Shown: positions 24,310 through 33,763, numbered from the stretch's first letter. The stretch: DNA of 64,000 nt from Geobacteraceae bacterium (GCA_013336525.1 JAAXTM010000001.1:124001-188000); one strand, 5' to 3'. Notes: generated by a model not told the origin, from the letters alone. Program-made: numbers and translations.

Positions 24310-24918
24310 ATGCGTCCACCCTCCAAGAATCTCCCCGCTGATGAACGAAAAGCCGTTACGGTGCAAACAGTTGTCAAGCTGGCAGCAGAGCAAAACCCCA
24401 ACGACATCACCACATCCGCGATTGCCAGCGCCATGGGACTGACCCAGGGTGCCCTTTTCCGCCACTTTGTCAGCAAGGATGCTATCTGGCAAACAGTTAT
24501 GGAATGGGTGGCCGATTGCCTGCTGACACGGGTTGACAATGCAACCGATGCGGCTCCATCACCACTTGCAGCCCTTGAAGCGATCTTCATGACCCATATT
24601 GATTTTGTTACCCAGCACCCGGGGGTGCCGCGCATGCTGTTGGCGGAACTGCAGCGTGCCGGCATGACACCGGCCAAAAAAATGGTGCAGACCCTGCTCA
24701 AACGCTACGAAGAACGGATTTGCAGTTTAATTGAGCAGGGGAAGTCGTGCGGTGAACTGGAGCCGACCGTGGCAACAGCGTCCGCCGCCACCCTGTTTAT
24801 CGGCACTATTCAGGGTCTGGTGATTCGGTCGTTATTGACTGAAAATCCTAAAAAAACGCAAAGCGATGCGGCAGCGGTATTTGCCGTTTATCACCGTGGT
24901 GTGAGGAGCACGCAATGA
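24310..24918 (+). CDS. TetR-family regulator of the exporter operon
   Basis: 202 residues. Helix-turn-helix ITTSAIASAMGLTQGALFRH then FVSKDAIW. Ribosome binding site AAGGAG. First gene of an operon: its stop overlaps the fusion-protein start (ATGA), and the following genes are also coupled. The 36-bp palindrome upstream indicates self-repression with induction by an exported compound. Confidence 0.9.
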   Translation: MRPPSKNLPADERKAVTVQTVVKLAAEQNPNDITTSAIASAMGLTQGALFRHFVSKDAIWQTVMEWVADCLLTRVDNATDAAPSPLAALEAIFMTHIDFVTQHPGVPRMLLAELQRAGMTPAKKMVQTLLKRYEERICSLIEQGKSCGELEPTVATASAATLFIGTIQGLVIRSLLTENPKKTQSDAAAVFAVYHRGVRSTQ

Positions 24919-26120
24919 AGAATTTCCTGTCGACCCATGGCCGAGCCTTGGCAGTTGCCGCTGTTTTGGTGCCTTTACTGGTCTTACTGGTCTTACTGGT
25001 CTACGTAGCCCTGCGCTCCGGGCCGCTGGCACCTGTGCCGGTGACCTTGGTGACGGTAGAGAGCAGGGCGGTAACACCTGCGCTCTTCGGTATCGGTACC
25101 GTCGAGGCGCGCTATACTCACAAGATCGGACCGACGTTCGCAGGGCGCCTCAGGCGTGTAGATGTACAGCCTGGCGATCACGTCAAGGCGGGGCAGTTGC
25201 TCGGTGAAATGGATCCGGTCGACCTGGACGACCGCATAATTGCACAGACCGCAGCTCTCAAACATGCCGAGGCAAACATTCTCGCCGTCAAAGCACAAAG
25301 CCAGGAAGCTGCTGTCCGCAACTCTTTCGCCGAAGTTCAGGCAAAACGTTACGAGCAACTGATGTCCATTCATTCTGTCAGCGAAGAAAACACCGAAGCG
25401 AAGCGGCAAGAGTTGCAGGTCACGCACTCTGTCTTATCAGCTGCACTCGCCAACCTCGACGCATCACGCCAGGAATTTTCACGCCTGCGATCTGAACGTG
25501 AAGGTCTGATTCGGCAGCGAGGCAACCTCCGTTTGGTATCGCCGGTTGATGGAGTCGTGTCCCGGCGCGATATGGACCCGGGCACCACTGTGGTCGCCGG
25601 TCAATCGGTGGTTGAAGTGATTGAACCCGGGAGTATCTGGATCAACGTCCGCTTTGACCAGCAGCGCGCAATGGGGCTGAAAAACGGCCTGCCGGCACAG
25701 ATAACCCTCCGTTCACGAGCAGATGAGCCGCTGGCGGGACGGGTGTCGCGGGTTGAGCTCCATGCCGATCCGGTTACCGAAGAAATTCTGGCAAAGATTG
25801 AGTTCAAGCTGTTACCCCACACACTCCCCCCTTTAGGCGAGCTGGCCGAAGTCACCGTTGCCCTCCCCGCGCAGAAGCCGATGCCCGTTGTGCCTAATGC
25901 CAGCGTACAACGTGTCGACGGGCGGCTTGGTGTATGGATCGTTGAAGGCGACCGCCTGCGCTTTGCTCCGGTTAAGACGGGCGTATCCGACCTCGACGGT
26001 CGGGTGCAGATTGTCGAGGGTCTGAAAGGGGGCGAGCGGGTCGTGGTTTACCGCCAGAAAGCGCTTAAATCCGGAAGCCGCATCAAGATCGTGGAGCGCG
26101 TCATGGGTAAGTCATCATGA
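24915..26120 (+). CDS. Membrane fusion protein of a tripartite ABC exporter (HlyD/MacA family)
   Basis: 401 residues. N-terminal membrane anchor (VLVPLLVLLVLLVYVAL), then a split biotinyl/lipoyl domain: first half RLRRVDVQPGDHVKAGQLLG, second half RLVSPVDGVVSRRDMDPGTT. A coiled-coil hairpin lies between them (~110-190), and beta-barrel and membrane-proximal domains follow. It bridges the inner membrane permease and the outer membrane channel. Overlaps both neighbours by 4 bp. Confidence 0.9.
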   Translation: MKNFLSTHGRALAVAAVLVPLLVLLVLLVYVALRSGPLAPVPVTLVTVESRAVTPALFGIGTVEARYTHKIGPTFAGRLRRVDVQPGDHVKAGQLLGEMDPVDLDDRIIAQTAALKHAEANILAVKAQSQEAAVRNSFAEVQAKRYEQLMSIHSVSEENTEAKRQELQVTHSVLSAALANLDASRQEFSRLRSEREGLIRQRGNLRLVSPVDGVVSRRDMDPGTTVVAGQSVVEVIEPGSIWINVRFDQQRAMGLKNGLPAQITLRSRADEPLAGRVSRVELHADPVTEEILAKIEFKLLPHTLPPLGELAEVTVALPAQKPMPVVPNASVQRVDGRLGVWIVEGDRLRFAPVKTGVSDLDGRVQIVEGLKGGERVVVYRQKALKSGSRIKIVERVMGKSS

Positions 26121-27319
26121 TCAGCCTGGCCGGACGTGACATCCTGCATGCCTGGGGCAAATTTGTCTTTACCGGCATCGGACTAGGGCTCTTGATTGGT
26201 GCAACGTTCACCATGGCAGGCGTGTACCGCGGCATGGTGGATGATGCCAAGGTGATGCTCGACAACAGCGGGGCCGATCTCTGGGTGGTCCAGCAGGACA
26301 CCCTTGGGCCGTATGCGGAGCCGTCCAGCATTTATGACGACACCTATCGCAGCATTCTCAGCATTTCCGGCGTCGCACGCGCCGCCAATGTCACTTATCT
26401 GACCATGCAGGTACGCCAGGGGGAGCGTGACGTACGCGTGTTGGTAACCGGCGTGACAGCCGACGGTCCGGGCACACCCGGCTGGCCGCCGTATCTTGTC
26501 GCCGGTCGGCAGATCACCCGTAGTCACTACGAGGCCGTGGCCGACATCGCCACCGGGTTCAAGCTCGGCGACCGTCTCCAAATCCGCCGCAACCAGTACA
26601 CCGTCGTCGGCTTGACCAGGCGCATGGTCTCCTCAAGCGGTGACCCGATGGTGTTTATCCCGTTGAAAGATGCCCAGGAAGCACAGTTCCTCAAGGACAA
26701 CGACGCCATCGTGCGAAGCCGCGCGCGCACATCCCAAAACCCGGCACTGAATCGTCCTGGGGTGCCAGGACTGCTTGACGCCGTCATCACCTCGCAAAGC
26801 ACCAACCCTTACGTCAACGCAGTTCTGGTGCAACTCGAAGCGGGCCATGTCTCGGAGGATGTGGCGGGATCAATCAGCCGCTGGAAGCGCCTGAAGGTAT
26901 ATGACCGCGCCCAAATGGAGAATATCCTGGTGGGGAAGCTGATCGCCACATCGGCCCGACAGATCGGCATGTTCATGATGATTCTGACGATTGTCAGTGC
27001 TGCGATTGTCGCCTTCATCATCTACACCCTGACCATGGGCAAGATCCGTGAGATCGCGGTGCTCAAGCTGATCGGCACCAGGAACCGCACCATTGCCGCT
27101 CTGATCATGCAACAGGCGATCGCACTGGGTCTGATCGGATTCGTGGTGGGCAAGATCACGGCAACCCTCTGGGGCCCGTTTTTTCCGAAACACGTGCTGC
27201 TCTTGCCGCTCGACGCCGTAATCGGGTTAGTCGCCGTGGTTGTCATCTGCATATTATCGAGCATTATCGCCATTCGCGCGGCACTCAAGGTCGATCCGGC
27301 CGAAGCCATTGGGGGTTGA
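26117..27319 (+). CDS. FtsX-family ABC transporter permease
   Basis: 400 residues. One N-terminal membrane helix (VFTGIGLGLLIGATFTMAGV), a ~230-residue periplasmic domain, and three C-terminal helices with EIAVLKLIGTRNRTIAALI. The C-terminus ALKVDPAEAIGG is typical of MacB/LolC-type permeases. Unlike MacB the ATPase is a separate gene. Intact paralogue of the decayed permease at 13428-14248. Confidence 0.92.
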   Translation: MISLAGRDILHAWGKFVFTGIGLGLLIGATFTMAGVYRGMVDDAKVMLDNSGADLWVVQQDTLGPYAEPSSIYDDTYRSILSISGVARAANVTYLTMQVRQGERDVRVLVTGVTADGPGTPGWPPYLVAGRQITRSHYEAVADIATGFKLGDRLQIRRNQYTVVGLTRRMVSSSGDPMVFIPLKDAQEAQFLKDNDAIVRSRARTSQNPALNRPGVPGLLDAVITSQSTNPYVNAVLVQLEAGHVSEDVAGSISRWKRLKVYDRAQMENILVGKLIATSARQIGMFMMILTIVSAAIVAFIIYTLTMGKIREIAVLKLIGTRNRTIAALIMQQAIALGLIGFVVGKITATLWGPFFPKHVLLLPLDAVIGLVAVVVICILSSIIAIRAALKVDPAEAIGG

Positions 27320-27320
27320 T

Positions 27321-28031
27321 ATGGTAGGCAAAGGTATTCGCATCGAAGGCCTGAAAAAAAGATACGGCAATGGAGATACCGCCGTCGATGCCTTGAAGGG
27401 CATCGATATGCAGGTTGCCCCGGGTGAAGTGGTCGGCCTGGTCGGGCCGTCCGGCTCCGGCAAGAGCACGTTGCTCAAGTGTCTGGGTGCCGTGATCGAA
27501 CCGACTGCCGGGCGGATGATTCTCGGCGATGAGGTGATTTATGACGACGGCTGGAAGGTCACTGATCTGCGGGCACTGCGCCGCGACAGGATAGGGTTTG
27601 TATTCCAGGCGCCCTATCTCATCCCTTTTCTGGATGTTACCGACAATGTTGCCCTGCTGCTGATGCTGGCGGGGCGCCCTAACGGTGAGGCACGCTCGCG
27701 GGCGATGGAGCTGCTTGAAGCACTGGATGTGGGGCACCGGGCCAAGGCGATGCCATCGCAACTTTCTGGCGGAGAACAGCAGCGGGTGTCCATTGCCCGA
27801 GGCCTCGTCAATCGCCCCCCGGTTATCCTGGCCGACGAGCCTACCGCGCCGCTCGACAGCGAACGGGCTCTGGCGGTGATCAGAATCCTGAACGACATGG
27901 CACGCAAATACGACACCGCGATCATTGTCGTCACCCACGATGAAAAGATCATTCCGACGTTCAAACGGATCTACCATATCCGTGATGGGGTGACCTACGA
28001 GGAAGCCGGCGAAGGGCGCGCCTTTGATTGA
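27321..28031 (+). CDS. ABC exporter ATPase
   Basis: 236 residues from ATG 27321. Walker A GPSGSGKST, Q-loop FVFQAPYLIPF, signature LSGGEQQRVSIARGL, Walker [10 protein letters not shown]-loop VVTHD. Powers the permease encoded immediately upstream. All catalytic motifs intact. Confidence 0.95.
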   Translation: MVGKGIRIEGLKKRYGNGDTAVDALKGIDMQVAPGEVVGLVGPSGSGKSTLLKCLGAVIEPTAGRMILGDEVIYDDGWKVTDLRALRRDRIGFVFQAPYLIPFLDVTDNVALLLMLAGRPNGEARSRAMELLEALDVGHRAKAMPSQLSGGEQQRVSIARGLVNRPPVILADEPTAPLDSERALAVIRILNDMARKYDTAIIVVTHDEKIIPTFKRIYHIRDGVTYEEAGEGRAFD

Positions 28032-28059
28032 AGCCCCAAAAAAAATCAAGGAGCTTTCC

Positions 28060-29568
28060 ATGGAAGCCATTTTCAATACAAAAACCGCTGTACGAGAAGG
28101 AATGAAATCCCCGTTACGCACGTGGATGGTTCGTGGTGCCGGCTTCGCCCTCTGCCTCGGAGGGATCGCAGGGTGTACCGTCGGACCTGTTTTCAAGCGT
28201 CCTGATGCTCCGCAGGTATCAGGCTTTACAACGACCCCTGTTGCGGAGCAGACAGTCGCGAGCCCGGGGATTCTCGGCAATGAACAGCGGCTTGTTACAG
28301 CGCAGGTACCTGCCGGTTGGTGGAAAGAGCTGAAATCTGCCAAGCTCAACAGATTGATAGAACTCGCATTTAAAGCCAGCCCGACACTTTCGGCGGCCCA
28401 GGCAACGTTACGCCAGGCCGAACAGAACTACGCGGCCCAGTCCGGTTCAACAGCGCTTCCACAGGTCAATGCAAAACTCGGTGCCCAGCGCCAAGGCACC
28501 AACAGTGCGGCGATGGGCCTGCCTGGCGGTGAACGCACCTCCAACCTCTACAACACCTTTGTTGCGGTCAGCTACGACCTCGATCTGGCCGGAGGCTCCC
28601 GCCGGGGGCTTGAAGCACTGGCGGCGCAAGTCGACTACCAGTCTTTCCAGCTCGAAGGGGTGCGCCTGGACTTGGCAGCCAACGTCGCCCTCGCCGCAAT
28701 ATCCCAGGCGCAGTTGACTGAGCAAATTAAAACCAGCAAAGAGATCCTGCGTGCGCAGCAAGAGCAACTGGAAATCACACACAAACGGCTCGATGCCGGT
28801 GCCGCCTCGGAGAACGAAGTCCTGGCGCTGCAAACTGAAGTCGAACAAACTCGGGCAGGCATTCCCGGGCTGAACAATCGCCTGGAGCAGTCCCGCCATT
28901 TATTGGCCGTTCTGACGGGGCAGTTTCCCGGTGCGGCTGACGTGCAAAGTTTTACGCTGGCGGATTTTTCCTTGCCGGCTGACTTGCCGTTGAGTGTGCC
29001 TTCAGAACTGGTACGCAGACGCCCGGACATCAGAGCCTCAGAGGCGCTGCTTCACGCGGCCACTGCGCAGTACGGCGTTGCCATTGCCAAGCTCTACCCG
29101 CAGTTGACCCTGACCGGCACCCTCGGATCGCAGGCTCTGACGGCAGCCAGTCTCTTCGGCCCAGGCTCGCTGATCTGGAGTCTTGGCGGCCAACTGGCAC
29201 AGCCCCTGTTCAATCCAGGTTTACGCTCCAACACCCGGGCAGCCGAAGCCGGCTTGGATGCCGCAGGCGCTAACTACAGGCATACGGTGTTGCAGGCATT
29301 GCGTAATGTGGCGGACGTCCTTCGCACTATCGAGAGTGACGCAGAGGCTCAGTTGTCACTGGTGACCGCCAACGAATCGGCGCAAAAATCATTGGGGCTG
29401 GTTCAGCAGCAATACGCTCTTGGCGCAGCCAGCTATGTGCAGCTGCTCCTGGCTCAACAGCAAGCGCAGCAGGTTCGCATCAATGTGCTGGCGATCCAGG
29501 CTCAGCGCCTGGTCAACACAGTTGCCTTGTACCAGGCAATGGGGGGCGACTGGGTGGAGCCCCGGTAG
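28060..29568 (+). CDS. Outer membrane efflux lipoprotein (NodT/OprM family)
   Basis: 502 residues from ATG 28060 (AAGGAG upstream). Lipobox GGIAGC near residue 40, then the duplicated TolC-type helical repeats: ASPTLSAAQATLRQAEQNYA in the first half, RRRPDIRASEALLHAATAQY and LGSQALTAASLF in the second. Completes the tripartite pump. The substrate is unknown. Confidence 0.92.
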   Translation: MEAIFNTKTAVREGMKSPLRTWMVRGAGFALCLGGIAGCTVGPVFKRPDAPQVSGFTTTPVAEQTVASPGILGNEQRLVTAQVPAGWWKELKSAKLNRLIELAFKASPTLSAAQATLRQAEQNYAAQSGSTALPQVNAKLGAQRQGTNSAAMGLPGGERTSNLYNTFVAVSYDLDLAGGSRRGLEALAAQVDYQSFQLEGVRLDLAANVALAAISQAQLTEQIKTSKEILRAQQEQLEITHKRLDAGAASENEVLALQTEVEQTRAGIPGLNNRLEQSRHLLAVLTGQFPGAADVQSFTLADFSLPADLPLSVPSELVRRRPDIRASEALLHAATAQYGVAIAKLYPQLTLTGTLGSQALTAASLFGPGSLIWSLGGQLAQPLFNPGLRSNTRAAEAGLDAAGANYRHTVLQALRNVADVLRTIESDAEAQLSLVTANESAQKSLGLVQQQYALGAASYVQLLLAQQQAQQVRINVLAIQAQRLVNTVALYQAMGGDWVEPR

Positions 29569-29618
29569 CTCCGATGATATCTACGCAGAGGATGCAGTTG
29601 AAGGAGGGAAGCTTAAGC

Positions 29619-30587
29619 GTGAAAGATTTCAAACTGCCTATCGTTACAACCGTTGTCGTTTTTATAACCCTTGCCATGATTGAGGTCATGGTTAAGAAAC
29701 CACTGCTTTTGCTGGACAGGTTTTATCCGGGAGCCGGGTGGCTTCAGGTCATTCTCATTTCCGCCTACGCCTTTGTCGTGGCGTATAACATGCAAGATCC
29801 GGCAAAAGCGGCTCTTTGGCGGCGGCGCACATGGCTGCTTTTTTCTATCGTATTTTTCGGCCAGTTGCTGCTTGGCTTGTTTGCTTCGCCAATTTTTCTG
29901 ATGTCAGGGGCATTGCACTTACCGATTCCGGCCATGATTGTTGCGGCACCTCTGTTTCGGGGCGAACTCTCGATGATGCCGTTCCTTTTTCTTACAACGA
30001 TTATTTTGTCTGGGCCGGCCTGGTGCAGTCATATCTGCTATTTTGGCGGCATAGACGCTCTTGCGGCGACAGGCAAAACAGTGAAAACAGCTGTCAGAAA
30101 TAAATTTGCAATCAAACACAGCATACTGATCGCAGTGATAGCCGCCAGTCTGCTGCTCAGGCTTCTCGATGTGCCGGTCCTTTGGGCGGTTCCGCTGGCA
30201 CTTGGCTTTGGCTTGGCGGGGGTAGCGGTAATATATCTGTTCTCGCGCAAACAGGGGAGAATGGTGCATTGCACCATGTATTGCCCCATCGGCACGATTG
30301 TTCAGTATGCCAAATGGATTTCTCCTTTTCGGATGCGCATCCAGCAGGATTGTTCGGCGTGCGCACGCTGCTCTAATTCCTGCAAATACGATGCGTTGAA
30401 CCGCGCAGACATTCTGAACCATAAACCGGGGTTATCCTGCACTCTTTGCGGAGATTGCATTACCTCATGCCATAGCAGTTCAATTCAGTATAAATTTTTC
30501 AATTTTTCCAACGTTTTTTCACGAAAAGTATGGCTATGCATTTCAATAGCTTTGCACGCGATTACACTTACGCTGGCGAGAATCTAG
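29619..30587 (+). CDS. NapH-like polyferredoxin membrane protein
   Basis: About 322 residues if translated from the GTG at 29619 behind AAGGAGGG; ATGs at 29574 and 29592 are alternatives. Around five membrane helices. Cys motifs in the membrane part (GPAWCSHICYFGG, CTMYCPIG) are those of NapH/CcoG/NosR-like proteins. The C-terminus carries two ferredoxin-type 4Fe-4S sites (CSACARCSNSCKYDA and CTLCGDCITSCHSS). Probably passes electrons from quinol or ferredoxin towards the periplasm. Directly precedes the octaheme cytochrome. Confidence 0.75.
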   Translation: MKDFKLPIVTTVVVFITLAMIEVMVKKPLLLLDRFYPGAGWLQVILISAYAFVVAYNMQDPAKAALWRRRTWLLFSIVFFGQLLLGLFASPIFLMSGALHLPIPAMIVAAPLFRGELSMMPFLFLTTIILSGPAWCSHICYFGGIDALAATGKTVKTAVRNKFAIKHSILIAVIAASLLLRLLDVPVLWAVPLALGFGLAGVAVIYLFSRKQGRMVHCTMYCPIGTIVQYAKWISPFRMRIQQDCSACARCSNSCKYDALNRADILNHKPGLSCTLCGDCITSCHSSSIQYKFFNFSNVFSRKVWLCISIALHAITLTLARI

Positions 30588-30679
30588 TCAGCGTAAGGTA
30601 GTAACCTCCATCCCTCTAAACAGACCTACGATAAGATTCACCTATGTAAGCATTTATTTACCACTTTTTTATGCGGAAT

Positions 30680-30693
30680 TTGATTTTGGTCAA
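30680..30693 (+). promoter_or_regulatory. FNR/CRP-family box TTGATTTTGGTCAA before the octaheme cytochrome
   Basis: TTGAT-N4-GTCAA centred about 40 bp before a plausible start downstream of TAATGT (30712-30717), the spacing of a class II activator site. The same type of box precedes other nitrogen-stress operons in this window. Confidence 0.6.
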
Positions 30694-30774
30694 TTTCCTT
30701 GTACACTCGTTTAATGTATACACACAAGTTAGACAGGGTGTAACAAATCCAGAGGGAGAAGGGGGAAACAAAAA

Positions 30775-32028
30775 ATGAGTAAAATCGAGAGGACATGTCG
30801 CATGGTGGTCTTCATGGTAGCATGTTTTGCTTTGGTCCCGGCTCTGGCATTCGCCAAGCCGTCCAAATGCGAGAGCTGTCACGCCAAGATTTCACCAAAA
30901 ATGGTGCAGGACTTTAACCGCGGCAAGATGTCCAAGTCTTTGACATGCGAAGCCTGCCATGGCACGGCCCACACCAGCGAGAAGGATGTAGAGAAGGCTC
31001 AGTTACCAACTATCACCACCTGTAAGCAGTGCCACCCTGATCAGGCCAACCAGTATATGGACGGCAAGCATGTCTTGGGACAGGTTGCACTGGATGCCAT
31101 GCCCCGTACACACCAGCAGCCCAAGGCCTTTATGGCCGGCCAGAAAGGGTGCGGCGGTTGTCATACCCTGGGACTTATTGACGCAAAGGGCCGTGAGACC
31201 GAAGCCCGTAAGTATTACAAATACGGTATGGACTGCCAGAACTGCCATACCCGCCACGCCTTCTCCAAGGCAGAAGCCAACGAGCCTGAGGCCTGCCAAA
31301 CCTGCCATATGGGTTTTGACCATCCTCAGTGGGAGATGTGGTCCGGCTCCAAACACGGTACCACCTACCTGACCAATCGCGCCATTAACCCCAAGGCCAA
31401 AAACCGCGCTCCAAAATGCCAGACCTGCCATATGCACAAAGGTAACCACCGTGTCATGTCCGCCTGGGGTTTCCTTGCCGTGCGTCTCCCTGAAGCAGAT
31501 GCCGAGTGGATGGGCTATCGCGCCACCATTCTGAAAGGTTTAGGTGTACTTGACCCTACCGGCAAACCGACCGGCAGACTGGATGTAGTCAAGGCTGGCA
31601 AAGTTGCCCGCCTGACCAAGGAAGATTTCGACAATGAGCGGGGCAAATATGTGGCGATCTGCCAGCAGTGCCACTCTCCCAACTTTGTGAAGGAGAACTT
31701 CAAAAACGCCGACCAGATGGGTAAAGAGGCCGACAAACTTTTCAGTGAGGCGATCAGTATCGTGGGCGATCTGTATCAGCAGGGGATTATCAAGCAAAAA
31801 AATGGTCAACCATATGCCTATCCTGATCTGTTGACCTTCTACGATGTTGATACCAAGATTGAACAGACCCTGTACGAGATGTTCATGGATCACCGAATGA
31901 AGACCTTCCAGGGTGCGTTCCATTTGAACCCGGACTACACCACCTGGTACGGCTATGCCAAGATGAAAAAAGATCTGGTTGAGATACGCGAGATGGCAAT
32001 TGACATGAAGAAGAAGTCTGGCAAGTAA
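30775..32028 (+). CDS. haoA: Octaheme hydroxylamine-oxidoreductase-like cytochrome
   Basis: 417 residues with a signal peptide (MVACFALVPALAFA). Eight CxxCH motifs: CESCH, CEACH, CKQCH, CGGCH, CQNCH, CQTCH, CQTCH, CQQCH. Spacing, length and the segments NHRVMSAWGFLAVRLPEADA and DYTTWYGYAKM fit the HAO-like group found in non-nitrifiers, where it is thought to reduce nitrite, NO or hydroxylamine towards ammonium. Whether the tyrosine that crosslinks the catalytic heme in nitrifier HAO is present cannot be decided by eye. It has its own FNR-type box and terminator. Confidence 0.85.
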   Translation: MSKIERTCRMVVFMVACFALVPALAFAKPSKCESCHAKISPKMVQDFNRGKMSKSLTCEACHGTAHTSEKDVEKAQLPTITTCKQCHPDQANQYMDGKHVLGQVALDAMPRTHQQPKAFMAGQKGCGGCHTLGLIDAKGRETEARKYYKYGMDCQNCHTRHAFSKAEANEPEACQTCHMGFDHPQWEMWSGSKHGTTYLTNRAINPKAKNRAPKCQTCHMHKGNHRVMSAWGFLAVRLPEADAEWMGYRATILKGLGVLDPTGKPTGRLDVVKAGKVARLTKEDFDNERGKYVAICQQCHSPNFVKENFKNADQMGKEADKLFSEAISIVGDLYQQGIIKQKNGQPYAYPDLLTFYDVDTKIEQTLYEMFMDHRMKTFQGAFHLNPDYTTWYGYAKMKKDLVEIREMAIDMKKKSGK

Positions 32029-32035
32029 GACACTC

Positions 32036-32078
32036 TAACGCCACCGGTGACCCAAACGGGCTGCCGGTGGCGTTTTAA
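32036..32078 (+). terminator. Rho-independent terminator after haoA-like gene
   Basis: AACGCCACCGG / CCGGTGGCGTT stem followed by TT-rich sequence. Confidence 0.8.
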
Positions 32079-32301
32079 ATTTGTATGTAGATGAAGATAC
32101 GGTGGAATAATGGCTGATCAATCCATCATACTCTGGATCATCGGGGCAATATTAACCTTCACGGGCCTGGCAGGTGAGCAAACGAATATAATCAGATTAA
32201 ATGCCGGCCTATTAACCAGACTACGATGATAGTAAATATGAAACCGATCCTTTTCCAAATCAGCCTAGTGGAGTACAACGATTCAGCAGTCCGTTGACCG
32301 A

Positions 32302-32454
32302 TCATTTAACTCCGCTGGTTTGCTGCAGCTTGCCTTTAGTGATCTCACACTTCAGTCTCTTTTTGCGCAAGGCAGCACGCGTGCCGAAGAACCCGCCGGC
32401 AGCTGTCAATACCCAGATAGTTGCTGTAACCGCTATTTCGCTCGTGGTGATCAT
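32302..32454 (-). CDS. Small single-pass membrane protein (50 aa)
   Basis: Reads MITTSEIAVTATIWVLTAAG, then GFFGTRAALRKKRLKCEITK and a short polar end. One hydrophobic helix is followed by a basic patch, so N-out/C-in topology is likely. GGAG lies 8 bases before the ATG at 32454. It lies just downstream of the hemerythrin gene in the same direction and is probably the last gene of that operon. No family recognised. Confidence 0.5.
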   Translation of the reverse strand: MITTSEIAVTATIWVLTAAGGFFGTRAALRKKRLKCEITKGKLQQTSGVK

Positions 32455-32476
32455 ATTTTATTCTCCGAATTCAAGA

Positions 32477-33025
32477 CTATTCCTGCTCATACTGCGTAAC
32501 AACGGCTTGATAACGACTTTCAAAACCGGGCGATACTTGGGCTTCTGCGGATTGATATTCCTGCAGGATGCTGGTACGCATAGTCTCTGGAATGACACGT
32601 TCTGCTAACGGGTAAAGAATTTCGTCTTCCTTACTGATATGGTCCCGCAGCAGAGCAGCATACCCCAGGGCATTATCTGCAATTGCCTGATACGTGTCTG
32701 TACGACCCGCTTGTGCCTCATGAACAGCAGATTCCATTGCGCGGACAAAGTTCCGGCCCTGATCATGTTCCATCAGCATGGCGGCAACCGGACTGTTTTC
32801 TTTCGGCATACCGTTGTCAACCAATGCTTTGAAAAGGACGTCTTCTTCTTTGGCATGATGAAAACGATCAGCATACTGACGGATGAACTCGATGCCATCA
32901 AGATAGAATTGCCAGTTGAGGTACTTCCCTTCAGCCGTTTGAGGGGCATTTTTTTCAAGCAATGCAATCATGCGCAGAATTAGGCGATGTTCTTCCACCA
33001 ATGTTGTGGTGATGTCTACTTTCAT
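32477..33025 (-). CDS. Hemerythrin-domain protein
   Basis: 182 residues. HHE cation-binding motifs in order: LVEEHRLILRMIALLE, YADRFHHAKEEDVLF, AMLMEHDQGRNFV, LRDHISKEDEILYP. These supply the His/Glu ligands of a di-iron centre. Such proteins bind O2 or NO. AGGAG precedes ATG 33025, which overlaps the stop of the upstream gene (TGATG). Confidence 0.88.
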   Translation of the reverse strand: MKVDITTTLVEEHRLILRMIALLEKNAPQTAEGKYLNWQFYLDGIEFIRQYADRFHHAKEEDVLFKALVDNGMPKENSPVAAMLMEHDQGRNFVRAMESAVHEAQAGRTDTYQAIADNALGYAALLRDHISKEDEILYPLAERVIPETMRTSILQEYQSAEAQVSPGFESRYQAVVTQYEQE

Positions 33026-33480
33026 CAATTTCTCCTATTGCCGTCAATACCAATTACGACGGTTTCCAGAGGAATATCCCGACCACTTTTCTGAATCGCA
33101 TCCTCAACCATGATATCAAGTCCTTTGCAGCATGGCACTTCCATGATTGCCACGGTGACACGAGGGGTTTCGTTTGTCGAAAAGATCGTGGCCAACTTGT
33201 CAACGTACGTACCCGTATTATCCAGCTTCGGGCAGGCGATTGCCAAGGCCTTCCCCTTCAGTAGATCCTGATGCATACTGCCCATGGCGAAAGCCACACA
33301 GTCTGCGCAGACAAGAATCTCAGCATCTTTGAAGTACGGAGCGGTTGGTGGGACCAGATGGAGTTGCACCGGCCACTGTCTGAGTTCAGAGACGGCCTTT
33401 ATGTTGTTTGTTTCGTCTGTTACCGGTCTTTCGATTACCTTTACCATGCTGCCGGAGCAGCCACATCCCAGATTTCCCAT
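33025..33480 (-). CDS. Putative iron-sulfur/redox protein (151 aa)
   Basis: Begins MGNLGCGCSGS. The body (QLHLVPPTAPYFKDAEILVC, ADCVAFAMG, LAIACPKLDNTGTYVDKLAT and MEVPCCKGLD) matches the C-terminal domain of anaerobe ferredoxin proteins often found near hemerythrins, but the N-terminal 4Fe-4S ferredoxin domain is missing. Conserved cysteines in CADC and PCCKG could bind a metal or cluster. Function unknown; coupled to the hemerythrin gene. Confidence 0.6.
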   Translation of the reverse strand: MGNLGCGCSGSMVKVIERPVTDETNNIKAVSELRQWPVQLHLVPPTAPYFKDAEILVCADCVAFAMGSMHQDLLKGKALAIACPKLDNTGTYVDKLATIFSTNETPRVTVAIMEVPCCKGLDIMVEDAIQKSGRDIPLETVVIGIDGNRRN

Positions 33481-33483
33481 GAG

Positions 33484-33705
33484 TTATTCTCCTTTTTTAG
33501 CTAAATGCTCGTTGATTTCCTGCTCAATTTTTGCTTCGTCTTCCTTGGATAAGCCGTGAATGGACACAACATCCTTCAGCAGACAGATCCCCACCTTGCA
33601 GGTGGTGCAGCCGATGTCGTAACGAGCAAGTATCTCGCCGATCTCCGGGTAGGTCTGCATCACATCCTGTATTGCTTTATCACCAAGTTCGTTATTGAAG
33701 TTCAT
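33484..33705 (-). CDS. DUF1858-like redox disulfide domain protein
   Basis: 73 residues: KAIQDVMQTYPEIGEILARY followed by DIGCTTCKVGICLLKDVV. This is the small domain often fused or adjacent to hybrid cluster proteins and hemerythrins, with a CxxC-like cysteine set. First gene of the minus-strand hemerythrin operon; AAGGAG before the ATG and an FNR-type box at 33764. Confidence 0.7.
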   Translation of the reverse strand: MNFNNELGDKAIQDVMQTYPEIGEILARYDIGCTTCKVGICLLKDVVSIHGLSKEDEAKIEQEINEHLAKKGE

Positions 33706-33763
33706 GGTTTGTCTCCTTGCTTTGTAATGATTCTGAGATTAGCAAAGAAATCGGCGCATGCGT

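Noticed and set aside
27285-28349. 354-residue minus-strand ORF
   Set aside because: Antisense shadow of the ABC ATPase and the efflux protein, which have all family motifs.
32110-32229. 39-residue plus-strand ORF (MADQSIILWIIGAILTFTG...)
   Set aside because: Lies behind the HAO terminator with only a moderate ribosome site and no partner; kept out for lack of support.
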